A DNA stretch of 64,000 bases. Source: Mesorhizobium sp. NZP2298 (GTDB lineage Bacteria; Pseudomonadota; Alphaproteobacteria; Rhizobiales; Rhizobiaceae). Numbering within the stretch: position 1 is the stretch's first letter; the number at the start of each line of letters is the position of its first letter. The stretch is taken from NCBI RefSeq assembly GCF_013170825.1, contig NZ_CP033365.1, positions 2,182,001-2,246,000 on the forward strand. The letters run 5' to 3'. The notes under the pieces were generated by a model that did no database searches, was not told the origin of the DNA, and was given only the letters and a program-made list of their open reading frames with translations. Both the position numbers and the translations under genes were made by a program. Positions 1 through 8,466 of the stretch are shown piece by piece.

Positions 1-128
1 AGTGCCAGGCCGACATCGGCGACCTTGCCGGTCGATGATTCCTTCGTTGCTTTGACGAGGTCGGCCTGCATGCGCATCTGTTGATAGCGCATGGCATTGG
101 AGAGGGCGGCCGAGGAAACTGAGGTCAT
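1..128 (-). CDS. flgL: Flagellar hook-filament junction protein FlgL (5' part only)
   Basis: Only the first 42 codons are present; the gene runs off the left edge. The product begins MTSVSSAALSNAMRYQQMR, an amphipathic N-terminal helix typical of FlgL (HAP3), which joins the hook to the flagellin filament outside the cell. The ATG (complement of 126-128) lies 3 bases after the flgK stop on the same strand, so the two are almost certainly co-transcribed and translationally coupled. The order flgE-flgK-flgL is the usual rhizobial one. Nothing can be said about the C-terminal D0 helix, which is outside the window. Confidence 0.85.
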   Translation of the reverse strand, partial: MTSVSSAALSNAMRYQQMRMQADLVKATKESSTGKVADVGLA

Positions 129-131
129 GGA

Positions 132-1586
132 TTATCCCACCGCGTTCAACAGGGCCGTCATCATGTCGTCGACGGTCTTCATCATCCGGGCTGATGCCTG
201 ATAGGTGTGTTCGAGATCGAGCAGCAGCGACATTTCCTGGTCGACATTGACGCCGGTCGCATTGGACAGCGCCTCGGAGCTGCGCTGTGCCAGCGCCTCC
301 TTCGCGTCGGCGGCGGTCGAAGCCTGCTGGCGCATGCCCTGGAGCCAGCCGATCGAATTGGCCGCGTAGTCGGAAACGCTGGAGGTCGCCGAAATGCCGG
401 CGGCGGGATCGAACGTCATCGGCTGGTCGAGCCGATCGCCATAGGCAACCAGAAGGCTGGAATAGGAAGCGCCGCCGCTGGTGTTGGAGACGTAAGCAGC
501 GCCGTTGGCGCCGCCGTCGCGCAGCAAGGTCGGATTGCCGCCGGTGCTCGGATCCATCGCTGTATTGATGCTGATCGTGGAAGCCAGGCCATTGACCAGA
601 GTGCCCGCGGCCGGCACCGCCGGCGCGCCGGACCAGGTGAACAGGCCAGCGGCATTGGGCATCGAGGTCGCGGTCTCGGCAAAGGCCGTGATCAGGCCGC
701 GCGCGGTCTCGTCGAGCTGGCTCTGCATGGTCGAGGCGACGCCGTCGCGCAGTTGCAGCAGGCCGGCAAGCTTGCCGCTGGCGCTGGTGTTGCCGCCGGC
801 TCCCGCGGAGACCGGCACGTTGTCGATGTAGACGGTGTTGCCGGCGGCTCCGGCGGCATAGCCGGCCGATGGCGTGAAGCTCACCGTGCGCGGTATGGTC
901 TCGAACAGCGTGGTGCCATCGCCCGTCGTGATGACCATGTCGTTGTCGCCGCGCGTGAAGGTCGATACCGGAACATAGTCCGCGATCTTTTTCAGCAGCG
1001 CGTCGCGCTGGTCGAGCGCGTCGGAAACATCGGTGCCGGAACGGGTCCCGGAAATAACCGCCTGGTTGGCGTCCTGGAACTGGCTGAGCAGCGAATTGAG
1101 GTCCTTGACCGCCGTGTCGATCTGGCTGTCGGTCTGGGTGCGGAAATCCTGAATGGCCTGGGAGCCTTCATTCAGGGAGCGCACGACCTGCTTGGCCGCG
1201 TCGATGACGCTGGAACCGAGATTCTGGTTGGACGGCGAGGTGGCGTAGAGTTGCAGCGCCTGCTGCAGATTGGCGATGGCGGTCGAGGGCGAGGAGGCGT
1301 TGTCGACGCCGTTGACCGAAACGTCCAGCTGATCCATGCCGCTGTAGAGCGCGTTCTGGCCGCTATACGCCGACAAGGCGCTGAGATTTTGCCGGAAGAG
1401 CAGGTCGTTGGTTACGCGCTGGATATCAACCGAACGCGCGCCGGGCGCCGTGCTGGTGACGACGGCGATGCGGCGCGTATAGTCCGGATTGGAGGCGTCT
1501 GCGACGTTGCGCGAAACAACGCTGGTCTGCCGCGCGGTGTTCATAAGCGCCGATTGGGCGATGCTCAATGCGGAAGATAACGACAT
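132..1586 (-). CDS. flgK: Flagellar hook-associated protein 1, FlgK
   Basis: 484 aa. FlgK (HAP1) forms the first hook-filament junction ring. The N-terminus has the conserved rod/hook family helix (LSIAQSALMNTARQTSVVS, then NVADASNPDYTRR, a variant of the usual N-N-x-A-N-x-x-T-P-G-Y motif). The C-terminus carries the partner D0 helix (MSLLLDLEHTYQASARMM). The middle is a variable, Gly/Ser/Thr-rich domain. The length is within the normal FlgK range. The gene starts 28 bases after the flgE stop and ends 3 bases before flgL. The ATG at 1586-1584 is the first start compatible with the D0 helix. Confidence 0.93.
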   Translation of the reverse strand: MSLSSALSIAQSALMNTARQTSVVSRNVADASNPDYTRRIAVVTSTAPGARSVDIQRVTNDLLFRQNLSALSAYSGQNALYSGMDQLDVSVNGVDNASSPSTAIANLQQALQLYATSPSNQNLGSSVIDAAKQVVRSLNEGSQAIQDFRTQTDSQIDTAVKDLNSLLSQFQDANQAVISGTRSGTDVSDALDQRDALLKKIADYVPVSTFTRGDNDMVITTGDGTTLFETIPRTVSFTPSAGYAAGAAGNTVYIDNVPVSAGAGGNTSASGKLAGLLQLRDGVASTMQSQLDETARGLITAFAETATSMPNAAGLFTWSGAPAVPAAGTLVNGLASTISINTAMDPSTGGNPTLLRDGGANGAAYVSNTSGGASYSSLLVAYGDRLDQPMTFDPAAGISATSSVSDYAANSIGWLQGMRQQASTAADAKEALAQRSSEALSNATGVNVDQEMSLLLDLEHTYQASARMMKTVDDMMTALLNAVG

Positions 1587-1613
1587 GCTGGTCTTTCACG
1601 GGCCACGCCCGGT

Positions 1614-2870
1614 TTATCTCTTCAGGTTGACAAGGACGTCCATCAGGTCGGAACCGGTCTGGAAGACTTTCGAATTGGCGGTGTAACTGCGCTGCGCCGC
1701 GATCATGTCGGTCAGCTCTTCGGCGATGTCGACGTTGGAATTCTCGAGCGCGCCGGAGATGATCGAGCCCAGCTTGCCTTCATTGGCAAAGCCGACGCGG
1801 ACCGCGCCGGATTCGGTGCCCTGCGCGTAGACGTTGCCTGGGAGTGCCTTGAGCTGGTCGGGGCTCTGCACATCGGCCAGCGGAATCTTGTAGAGCGCCT
1901 TGGTGGAGCCATCCTTGTACTGGGCGTAGATGGTGCCGTCCTTGCCGATCTGGACCTTGTCGATGGTGCTCGGCGCGTTGCCGTTGACCTGCGCGTCGGA
2001 AACCGTGAAGCCGGTGCCGAGCTGGGTCATCGCCGACAGGTCGAGATTGAGGCTGGCGCCGCCCGGTACGGTAAAGGTAACGCCTGTAGTGGCGCCGGTG
2101 AGCTTGCCGGTCGTGGTGTCGAAGGTCAGGTTGGCTGTACCGAGCGCGCCGCCGGTGTAGGGGAACGATGTTCCTGGCGTCGCCTTGGACTGGTCGAAAA
2201 CCGCCACCTGCCAGGTGCCGGCACCGGTGTTGGTGAAATAGACGTCGAGCAGCTTCTTGTTGCCGAGATTGTCGTAGGCGACCATCGAGGATTTCGAAGT
2301 GTACTGCGCCCCCGCCGAGTTGGTGGAGGGCAGGTTGGCGGCGGCGACCGGGGTCGCGCCGGCCGACAGGTTGCCGGTGTAGCTGCCCTCGGTGCTCGGC
2401 GTTGCGGTCATTCCCTGGTCGGAGATGACAACCGGGACCAGTCCTTCGAAGCCGTTTACCGTCGCCGCCGGCACGCCGTTTTCGTAGCTGTAAGCCATAA
2501 GCTGGAAGCCGGCCGCGTTGACCAGCCTGCCCTGTGCATCGGGAACGAAAGCGCCGGCGCGGGTCAGGAAAGGCGTGCCGCTCGGGTCCTGGACGACAAA
2601 GAAGCCATCGCCGCTGACGGCAAGGTCGGAAACCGATGTGGTGTATTGAAGTACGCCCGGGTCGCTGACCGACTGCCGGATCGTCGTGGTGACGCCGCCG
2701 GAATTATAGGCGCCTCCCGTAGATGGCATGATCAGCGTCGAAAATTCGGTGGAGGATCGCTTGTAGCCGTTGGTGTCGGAGTTGGCGATGTTGTCGGCTG
2801 TCGTCGACAGGCGGTTTGCCTGGGCGTTCATGCCGGAAACGCCGGTCCGCATCATTCCGTAGAGGCTCAT
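1614..2870 (-). CDS. flgE: Flagellar hook protein FlgE
   Basis: 418 aa. FlgE builds the universal joint between rod and filament. It has the N-terminal flagellar basal body rod signature (MSLYGMMRTGVSGMNAQA, then NIANSDTNGYKRSS), a DUF1078/hook D2-like middle region, and the C-terminal SNVDIAEELTDMIAAQRSY motif followed by NSKVFQTGSDLMDVLVN. Together these distinguish hook and rod proteins from filament proteins. The gene lies 79 bases downstream of rem and 27 upstream of flgK on the minus strand. In Sinorhizobium the homologous hook genes belong to the Rem-dependent class, so control by the adjacent regulator is likely (inference). Confidence 0.94.
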   Translation of the reverse strand: MSLYGMMRTGVSGMNAQANRLSTTADNIANSDTNGYKRSSTEFSTLIMPSTGGAYNSGGVTTTIRQSVSDPGVLQYTTSVSDLAVSGDGFFVVQDPSGTPFLTRAGAFVPDAQGRLVNAAGFQLMAYSYENGVPAATVNGFEGLVPVVISDQGMTATPSTEGSYTGNLSAGATPVAAANLPSTNSAGAQYTSKSSMVAYDNLGNKKLLDVYFTNTGAGTWQVAVFDQSKATPGTSFPYTGGALGTANLTFDTTTGKLTGATTGVTFTVPGGASLNLDLSAMTQLGTGFTVSDAQVNGNAPSTIDKVQIGKDGTIYAQYKDGSTKALYKIPLADVQSPDQLKALPGNVYAQGTESGAVRVGFANEGKLGSIISGALENSNVDIAEELTDMIAAQRSYTANSKVFQTGSDLMDVLVNLKR

Positions 2871-2949
2871 CGAGATGTCTCCGCAATATCCATGCCACTG
2901 GCAGCGAGGCTACGCGCCCTGTCTTGCGCGAGGCTGGCGCGGCGCGGCA

Positions 2950-3618
2950 TCAGAACACGAGCCGGTAGCCGAGGAAGCGTTTGGAATCGATCGGGTCGGT
3001 GCCCAGCTTCTCGCGCAGCTTCTTGCGCAATTTGCTGATGTGGCTTTCGACAACGTTCTCCTCGACCTCTTCGTCGAAGATGCCGTAGATGGCGTTGAAG
3101 ACCTGGGTCTTGGTGACGCGGCGGCCGCGGTTGCTCGCCAGATATTCGAGGATGCGGCGTTCGCGGCGCGGCAAGGGCAGCGGCTGGCCGTCGATCTCGG
3201 GATCGCGGCCGTCCATGAAGATGCGCATGGCGCCGATCTCGGTGTAGGCGACATCCTCATGGGCGCGACGGCGGATGGCGGTGATACGGGCCAGGATCTC
3301 TCTGATATGGACGGGCTTGCGGATGACGTCGTCGACGCCGCTCTCGAACAACCGCAGCGTGTTCTCCAGCGAATGCTGCTCGCTGAGCGCAATGACAGGA
3401 GCGCCGGTGCGGTCGCGGATCTGGCGCGGCGAGATGGCGCCTTCGCGGCAGTCGCCGATCAGGAAAGCCCGCACCGAACGCAGGTCGGTGTCGGCGGCCG
3501 AGTTCACCCACTCGCCGAATTCGCCGGGCGCGAAGCCCGCGCAGGCGACGCCCTCGCGATCAAAAAGTGAATTGTATCCCTCAGTCACGAGCTCTCGCTC
3601 GTCAACGATCACGATCAT
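2950..3618 (-). CDS. rem: Orphan OmpR/PhoB-type regulator of flagellar genes (Rem/FtcR)
   Basis: 222 aa from the ATG at 3618 ([15 protein letters not shown]). The ORF extends upstream to 3690, but this start restores the known family length and begins at the first beta strand of the receiver. Residues 1-115 form a divergent receiver domain. The segment expected to carry the phospho-acceptor reads [10 protein letters not shown], so the usual D-x-x-x-P context is missing, while the lysine of [10 protein letters not shown] is kept. Residues 125-222 form a PhoB-type winged helix with [18 protein letters not shown] as the likely recognition helix. In Sinorhizobium (Rem) and Brucella (FtcR) this protein acts below VisNR and activates hook and filament genes. 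No histidine kinase is nearby. Confidence 0.9.
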   Translation of the reverse strand: MIVIVDERELVTEGYNSLFDREGVACAGFAPGEFGEWVNSAADTDLRSVRAFLIGDCREGAISPRQIRDRTGAPVIALSEQHSLENTLRLFESGVDDVIRKPVHIREILARITAIRRRAHEDVAYTEIGAMRIFMDGRDPEIDGQPLPLPRRERRILEYLASNRGRRVTKTQVFNAIYGIFDEEVEENVVESHISKLRKKLREKLGTDPIDSKRFLGYRLVF

Positions 3619-3841
3619 CGGCCCCGCCTTCCGAATCAGCACATCTGCCCCGTGGGGAATGGCGTAACCGCTGGTGGGAATCGTGAACAACCGTCATTTC
3701 TTGTAACTAGTTTCTTGGGAGTCTGGAATCGCACCGGTTGCATTAGCGTGCAGCAGATATGCTTGCGGCGGGAAGTTCTGGGCAAGTCAAAACGGCAACC
3801 CCAAAGCAGCGGAATCGGTACATTAGAAGCAGAAAATACGC
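3619..3841 (-). promoter_or_regulatory. Intergenic region upstream of rem
   Basis: A 223-base gap between the lytic transglycosylase stop and the rem start. It is visibly more AT-rich than the flanking genes (for example tttcttgtaactagtttcttg). No reading frame here looks real once rem is started at 3618. Because rem homologues are transcribed from their own VisNR-dependent and autoregulated promoter, this is the expected site. I could not identify a convincing -35/-10 pair or an operator by eye. Confidence 0.4.
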
Positions 3842-4432
3842 TCACTGGTTGCAGAAGGCGCGGGCGTTGGTTGTCCATCTGCCAAAGCCGGTGGCAACCA
3901 TGTTGGCGATCACTCGGCAGACATAGACCTTCTGCGCCGGGTCGTTGTCCGGGCCGGCATGATAACGGGCGACGGCCATCGACCAGGTTTCATGGCGGGC
4001 ATGGAGACTGGCCAGGAAACGCGCCGCGTAATCGACGTTCTGGCGCGGGTCCAGCATGTCCTCGACGCTGCGGAAATGCGAGGCGTGGTAGTGGTGGTTG
4101 ATCTGCATGCAGCCGAGATCGATCAGCGTCTTGCCCTCGCGCCGCGCGTTGACGAAGGTGGCAAGCGCTTCGGTCCGGCTCTTTGGGAAGACCGCTTTTC
4201 CTTCTATATTCAATGCGTTAGGCTGAAGGCTGCCTTTCTTGCCCGTCTCGGTCAGGCCGACGGCATAAAGGATGCCGGCGGGCACGCCGTAGCGGTCGGC
4301 GGCGCGCAGAATCTCGGGCTCGCAGGGATTGGTGGCGGCGAGGGCGGCGTTCGCGAGGCTAGATAAATATATCGCCGCCAGCGCGCTCGCGAGATAGCGA
4401 AGCGGCGCGGCCGTAATCCTGCGCGTCATCAT
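3842..4432 (-). CDS. Lytic transglycosylase (SLT domain) of the flagellar cluster
   Basis: 196 aa from tandem ATG codons at 4432/4429, preceded by a good ribosome site (AAGGGG, about 6 bases upstream). An N-terminal hydrophobic segment (APLRYLASALAAIYLSSLANAALA) is a signal peptide, so the enzyme is periplasmic. The SLT fold follows: YGVPAGILYAVGLTETG carries the likely catalytic Glu, then DLGCMQINHHYHASHF and the YHAGP motif. Such enzymes cut peptidoglycan strands; in alphaproteobacteria, where FlgJ lacks the muramidase domain, a dedicated SLT protein opens the wall for the rod. The gene overlaps the 3' end of fliK by 74 bases in another frame. The longer upstream ORF lacks signal-peptide character and was not used. 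Confidence 0.85.
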   Translation of the reverse strand: MMTRRITAAPLRYLASALAAIYLSSLANAALAATNPCEPEILRAADRYGVPAGILYAVGLTETGKKGSLQPNALNIEGKAVFPKSRTEALATFVNARREGKTLIDLGCMQINHHYHASHFRSVEDMLDPRQNVDYAARFLASLHARHETWSMAVARYHAGPDNDPAQKVYVCRVIANMVATGFGRWTTNARAFCNQ

Positions 4433-5726
4433 GGTTACCCCTTGCGGACTGCTGGCCCGGTTGCTGGCCGCCGGCTCCATTGTTGCCACCGCCAGAGTTT
4501 CCGGGCTGGAAGGAGGACTGGTCGCGGCCAGGCGCGGCGGCAGGCGAGGCGGTTGCATCCGCCCGGGTTGTAGCCGGAACGGCCACTGACGGTTGCATGA
4601 TGGTAACCTTGTCAACCTCGAAGCCCAGCCCGCGCAGCGACTTGACGATCGCCTCGCTGTCGCTGGAAAGCCGGCGGTAGGCATCGTGCGTTTCGGGCTT
4701 CAGTTCAATCGAGAGTTGTTCTCCGGAGAGGCGAAGATGGGCGGTGACCATGCCCAGTTCGGCCGGGTGAAGTTCGATCTTCAACACATGTGTCGGAACG
4801 GCAACAGAGCCGGCCACCTGGGTGGCCGCGGAGGTCGTCGAAAACGCCTGCCGCGGGCCACCATCGGCCGCTACGGCGTTGATTATGCTGAGCGCTGCCT
4901 GGCTCATGGAAGCCTGAGGCGGGGCAGGGAAGCTGCGCTCGGAGACCACGTCGATGCGCGCCGACGCCGGGAGCTGTTTTCCTGACTCCAGCCGCAACGA
5001 GGACTGGACGTCGGCGATGGATTTCATCTGCGGTGCCGGCGGCTTCGACCCGGCGCCAGGCACCTCGGCGACCGTCGTCTCGGGTAGCGGGCCAGCGGCG
5101 ATTGCATTGTCGTGCCGCGATACGCCAGCTCCGGCGTCGCGGACGGACTGGCCGTCGAGCTTTGTCAGCGGCCCGTCGACGAGCGACGCCCGCTCTGGCT
5201 TCGACATCGGTTCGGGGTCGTCATGCCCGGCGGACGTTGCCCGATAGGCTTTGGGCAGAATCTGTCCTTCGAGTGCCGCTTCCTGTCCGGCTTGGCCCGC
5301 GTCGGCCGACTTGGCCGATGTCGAGAAATGGCGCAGGTCATGAAACGCCATCAGCAAAGGCAGATGGTCGTCGAGCGGTGTTGCACTGGCCTCGGTCGTC
5401 TGTGTTTCGGTGTCGGCGTCCTTGTCCGCCTCGACTTCCTTGCCGTCCTTCATGGATTTCGCAGCCGTCAATCCGGTCGCTGCGGTCCTCGCCTTGCCAG
5501 CCGGCATCGGTTCGTCCTCGCCGGTTTGCGCCGCAAGGCCGGCGGCAAGCTTGCTCCAGCGTGGATCGCGCCCGGACTCGGTCGTCGGCTGCTTTTCCGC
5601 CTGGCTTGCGCCGCGATGCACCATCCTGCCGAAACCGGCATCATCCTTCTTTCCGGACACGGCCGGCTGCTCCGCCGGGCGCGTCGCGGTAAATCCTGGC
5701 AGGGCCGGGCCGAGGCTGGGGGTCAT
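4359..5726 (-). CDS. fliK: Flagellar hook-length control protein FliK (formerly MotD in rhizobia)
   Basis: 455 aa. Residues about 1-300 are low-complexity, rich in Ala, Pro, Lys, Glu and Thr, as expected for the secreted ruler part. The C-terminal FliK domain is recognisable at LKIELHPAELGMVTAHLRL, followed by LSIELKPETHDAYRRL and SLRGLGFEVDKVTIMQP; this part switches FlhB substrate specificity when the hook is complete. The start overlaps the motC stop in an ATGA arrangement (5723-5726), which implies coupled translation. Rhizobial homologues at this position were first called MotD and later shown to be FliK. The last 24 codons are overlapped by the lytic transglycosylase gene. Confidence 0.88.
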   Translation of the reverse strand: MTPSLGPALPGFTATRPAEQPAVSGKKDDAGFGRMVHRGASQAEKQPTTESGRDPRWSKLAAGLAAQTGEDEPMPAGKARTAATGLTAAKSMKDGKEVEADKDADTETQTTEASATPLDDHLPLLMAFHDLRHFSTSAKSADAGQAGQEAALEGQILPKAYRATSAGHDDPEPMSKPERASLVDGPLTKLDGQSVRDAGAGVSRHDNAIAAGPLPETTVAEVPGAGSKPPAPQMKSIADVQSSLRLESGKQLPASARIDVVSERSFPAPPQASMSQAALSIINAVAADGGPRQAFSTTSAATQVAGSVAVPTHVLKIELHPAELGMVTAHLRLSGEQLSIELKPETHDAYRRLSSDSEAIVKSLRGLGFEVDKVTIMQPSVAVPATTRADATASPAAAPGRDQSSFQPGNSGGGNNGAGGQQPGQQSARGNHDDAQDYGRAASLSRERAGGDIFI

Positions 5727-7090
5727 TTCGGGGCGGCTCCAAGCATCTGGTCGATAAGGTCGAGCTGTCGACGGGTTTTCATCATGGCGGCGTCGGTCGG
5801 GTCGGTCGTGTCGGGACCGGCAGTATTTGCCGGCGCCGATGCCGGCAGGACCGTCGCCGAGTCGGCTGAAGGCGCCGGCGCGTTCGGCGCAGCGACCACG
5901 CCGGACGGCAGGGCGGCGGGCTGTTCGGAGACGGCACCCTCGACAGGTGGCAATCCGGCCTCGTCGGCGGCCTGTACAGCGGCGACTTCAGGTCTGGGCT
6001 GCGGTGCAGCGGATGCAGGCGTCGGGCTTGCAGCTGGAAGGGAAGCAGGCGGCGCCACCATTTCACCGGCGATCGCCTGCGCAGCGTCGAGCAGGGCGCG
6101 GTCGCCGTCCGACAGCCTGCTGCGGTCGATCTTGCCGAGCTTGGCGCGTACATCCTCGGTCGTATCCGAAGTCACAGTCGACAGGCTGGAATAGAGCAGG
6201 GCGCGCGGATCGCCCTGATTGGTGTTGCCGTCGCGGCCCTGTTCGGCCCTCGCCGAGGCGAAGGCCGACAATTCACTGAGGCCATCGATCGCAGCACGGC
6301 GGGCAATGCGCAGATAAATCACCTTCTCGCGCTCGGCATCCATCATCGAGGTGATATCGGCCAATTTGTCCTGGCTGATCGACATGTGCAGCGCGATGAC
6401 GCCGGAAACGAAGGAATCGGCGAACTGGCTGGCATAGGGCGAATGGAGATAGCGCTCGACATACTGCGTGGAGGCAAGCGCGAACCGCGCGGCATCGCGT
6501 TGCACCACGGCGATGCCGATCGAGCGCCGCAAGGCGGCTTCCTCGACAAGGGTGCCGGGGCTGAGCAGCTTGGCCTCATCGAGCAGCGTGAGTGCCGCCG
6601 CCGGGTCGTCCGTCGCCATCAGCGATCCCTTGACCAGCGCAAGAAAGGCCCCGAGGTCGCTTGGCAATGTCATGGGATCGATTGGCTTCAGGACGTCAAT
6701 AGCGCCGGCGGGCCGGCCAACCAGATAGTTGATGACGCCCTTGGCAATCGAAAGATACTGGGCATTCACCGGGGTGGCGCGGGAGACCGCCGCCTCGACG
6801 GTAGATGGATTGCCGCCGCTCATGCCGTAGACCAGCAGCGCGCGAAAATTCCTGGGATCCTTGAAGTCTTCGGCGTCCGCTTGGCGCAGGCGCGCGTCGG
6901 TCATCTCGAGCAGCTTGGCCTGCATCGGCATCGCGGCGTGATCGCCGGCGGCGATGCGATCCTGGATAAGCTGCAGCGAGCGCACCAGTTGGTAAGGCTG
7001 CAGCGTGTCCTGGGCAAGGCCGGCCGACGGATACCCGGCGGCCAGCAGCAACAGGCCCATCAGCCGGCTGGTGACGGCCGCGCGCTTCAT
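5723..7090 (-). CDS. motC: Periplasmic motor protein MotC
   Basis: 455 aa from the ATG at 7090, which overlaps the motB stop (ATGA). The N-terminus MKRAAVTSRLMGLLLLAAG is a signal peptide, with likely cleavage near GLAQ. The mature part is helical with a TPR-like feel (QLVRSLQLIQDRIAAGDHAA, LLEMTDARLR). A Pro/Ala-rich tail of about 100 residues precedes a final helix (KTRRQLDLIDQMLG). MotC is specific to Rhizobiales and some relatives; it binds the periplasmic part of MotB and is needed for motor rotation in Sinorhizobium meliloti. Its chaperone MotE is also encoded here (15403-15987). The frame extends upstream to 7264, but that part is antisense-like and lacks a signal peptide. Confidence 0.88.
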   Translation of the reverse strand: MKRAAVTSRLMGLLLLAAGYPSAGLAQDTLQPYQLVRSLQLIQDRIAAGDHAAMPMQAKLLEMTDARLRQADAEDFKDPRNFRALLVYGMSGGNPSTVEAAVSRATPVNAQYLSIAKGVINYLVGRPAGAIDVLKPIDPMTLPSDLGAFLALVKGSLMATDDPAAALTLLDEAKLLSPGTLVEEAALRRSIGIAVVQRDAARFALASTQYVERYLHSPYASQFADSFVSGVIALHMSISQDKLADITSMMDAEREKVIYLRIARRAAIDGLSELSAFASARAEQGRDGNTNQGDPRALLYSSLSTVTSDTTEDVRAKLGKIDRSRLSDGDRALLDAAQAIAGEMVAPPASLPAASPTPASAAPQPRPEVAAVQAADEAGLPPVEGAVSEQPAALPSGVVAAPNAPAPSADSATVLPASAPANTAGPDTTDPTDAAMMKTRRQLDLIDQMLGAAPK

Positions 7091-8466
7091 CCGCCGGTCG
7101 CCATCAGGATCTCGATGCGGCGGTTGACCGCCGACATGGGGTCGGCGGGATCCTTCGGCTGGCGGTCGGCGAAGCCCGCAACCTCGGTGATCCGGCGTTC
7201 GTCCACGCCGCCGCGCACGAGCATGTAGTAGGCCGAATGCGCGCGCGCCGTCGATAGCCGCCAATTGTCATAGCTGGCGCTGCGGAAGGGGCGCGCATCG
7301 GTGTGGCCGTTGATGCTGATGGTGCCCTTCTGGCCGTTGACGATGCGACCGATCTTTTCCATCGCCAGCACCAGTTCGCGGCTCGGTACAGCCGATCCGA
7401 CTTCGAACATGCCGAAGTCGAGCTGATCGGTGATCGAGATGACGACGCCCTTGTCGGTGGCCTCGACCGAGACGCCATCATGAAGCTTGTCGCCGGGCTT
7501 GAAAGCATCAGCCAGCTGCTGCTTGACGTCGGCGACCGCCTTCAGCGCGGCGGCGGTGGGCGCCTTTTCCGCAGTCTCGGGTTTTGCAGCCTCTTGCTTC
7601 TCGACGGTTGCATCCGGCTGGGGCGCATTCGCCGCCTTGGTATCCGTGACCTTGCCATTCGCTGCCTTGGCATCGCTGGCTCTGGTTTCGCCGGCCTTGG
7701 CCATAGCCGCGGCAACCTCCTTGCCATCCTTCGCCAGGGGCTCGAGCGGAGCGTCCTCGACCGGCGGTGCGGGCGGCACGGCCCTGACCTTGGCAACCTG
7801 CGTCTCGGCAGCCTTGTCTCCCGGCTTGAGAGGATCGCCCTCGATCTTGGCGCGCTGGGCACTCGCCTCGGCGGCGGGCGTGGCCACCTGCTGCGACCAG
7901 AAATCGGGTTCGAAGGGATCGCGGTAGGATGCGCCGCCCGAGGCGCCTGTCGCGGGACCGGCGCTCTGTGCACCGCCATCACCCTTCTGGCTGACATTCT
8001 GCATGACGCCGGTGTCGGTGGCGATTTCCGAGAGCACCGCGTAAGGGTCGGCGAAGAGATGATCGTCGGATTGCTGCGGCTGCTGTGGCTCCTGCTTGTC
8101 CTGCTTGCGGTCGGATGAGCCCGCATCACCATTGCCGCCCTGACCTGCCTTGGCAGTCGCCGGTTGCGGGTTTTGGGTCGTCGCGCCGATCGCGCTCGGC
8201 CCGTCGCCGAGGTCTTCCAGGCCCTTGCGGCTTGAATTGCGGTCGACCAGCTTTACCGGGTTGAAGTAGCTGGCGACGGCCGCCTTGGTCTGTTCGTTGG
8301 CGGCGTTGATCAGCCACATGACCAGGAAGAAGCACATCATGGCGGTCATGAAGTCGGCGAAGGCGATCTTCCAGACGCCACCATGGTGGCCTTCGTCGTG
8401 ATCACCATGAGCCCGCCGCACGATGATGATCTCGTGCCTGCCGTGATCGGCCTCGGCGACGCTCAT
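7087..8466 (-). CDS. motB: Flagellar stator protein MotB
   Basis: 459 aa from the ATG at 8466 (MSVAEADHGRHEIIIVRR). A single membrane helix, KIAFADFMTAMMCFFLVMWL, carries the proton-binding Asp in FADFM. The C-terminus is an OmpA-like peptidoglycan-binding domain (ISINGHTDARPFRSASYDNW, then LSTARAHSAYYML). Between them lies a linker of more than 200 residues rich in Ala, Lys, Pro, Gln and Asp. This is far longer than in enteric MotB (about 310 aa in total) and may be the region that contacts MotC. The gene is coupled to its neighbours by ATGA overlaps at both ends (8463-8466 and 7087-7090). Its partner motA is 15 kb away on the other strand. Confidence 0.93.
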   Translation of the reverse strand: MSVAEADHGRHEIIIVRRAHGDHDEGHHGGVWKIAFADFMTAMMCFFLVMWLINAANEQTKAAVASYFNPVKLVDRNSSRKGLEDLGDGPSAIGATTQNPQPATAKAGQGGNGDAGSSDRKQDKQEPQQPQQSDDHLFADPYAVLSEIATDTGVMQNVSQKGDGGAQSAGPATGASGGASYRDPFEPDFWSQQVATPAAEASAQRAKIEGDPLKPGDKAAETQVAKVRAVPPAPPVEDAPLEPLAKDGKEVAAAMAKAGETRASDAKAANGKVTDTKAANAPQPDATVEKQEAAKPETAEKAPTAAALKAVADVKQQLADAFKPGDKLHDGVSVEATDKGVVISITDQLDFGMFEVGSAVPSRELVLAMEKIGRIVNGQKGTISINGHTDARPFRSASYDNWRLSTARAHSAYYMLVRGGVDERRITEVAGFADRQPKDPADPMSAVNRRIEILMATGG

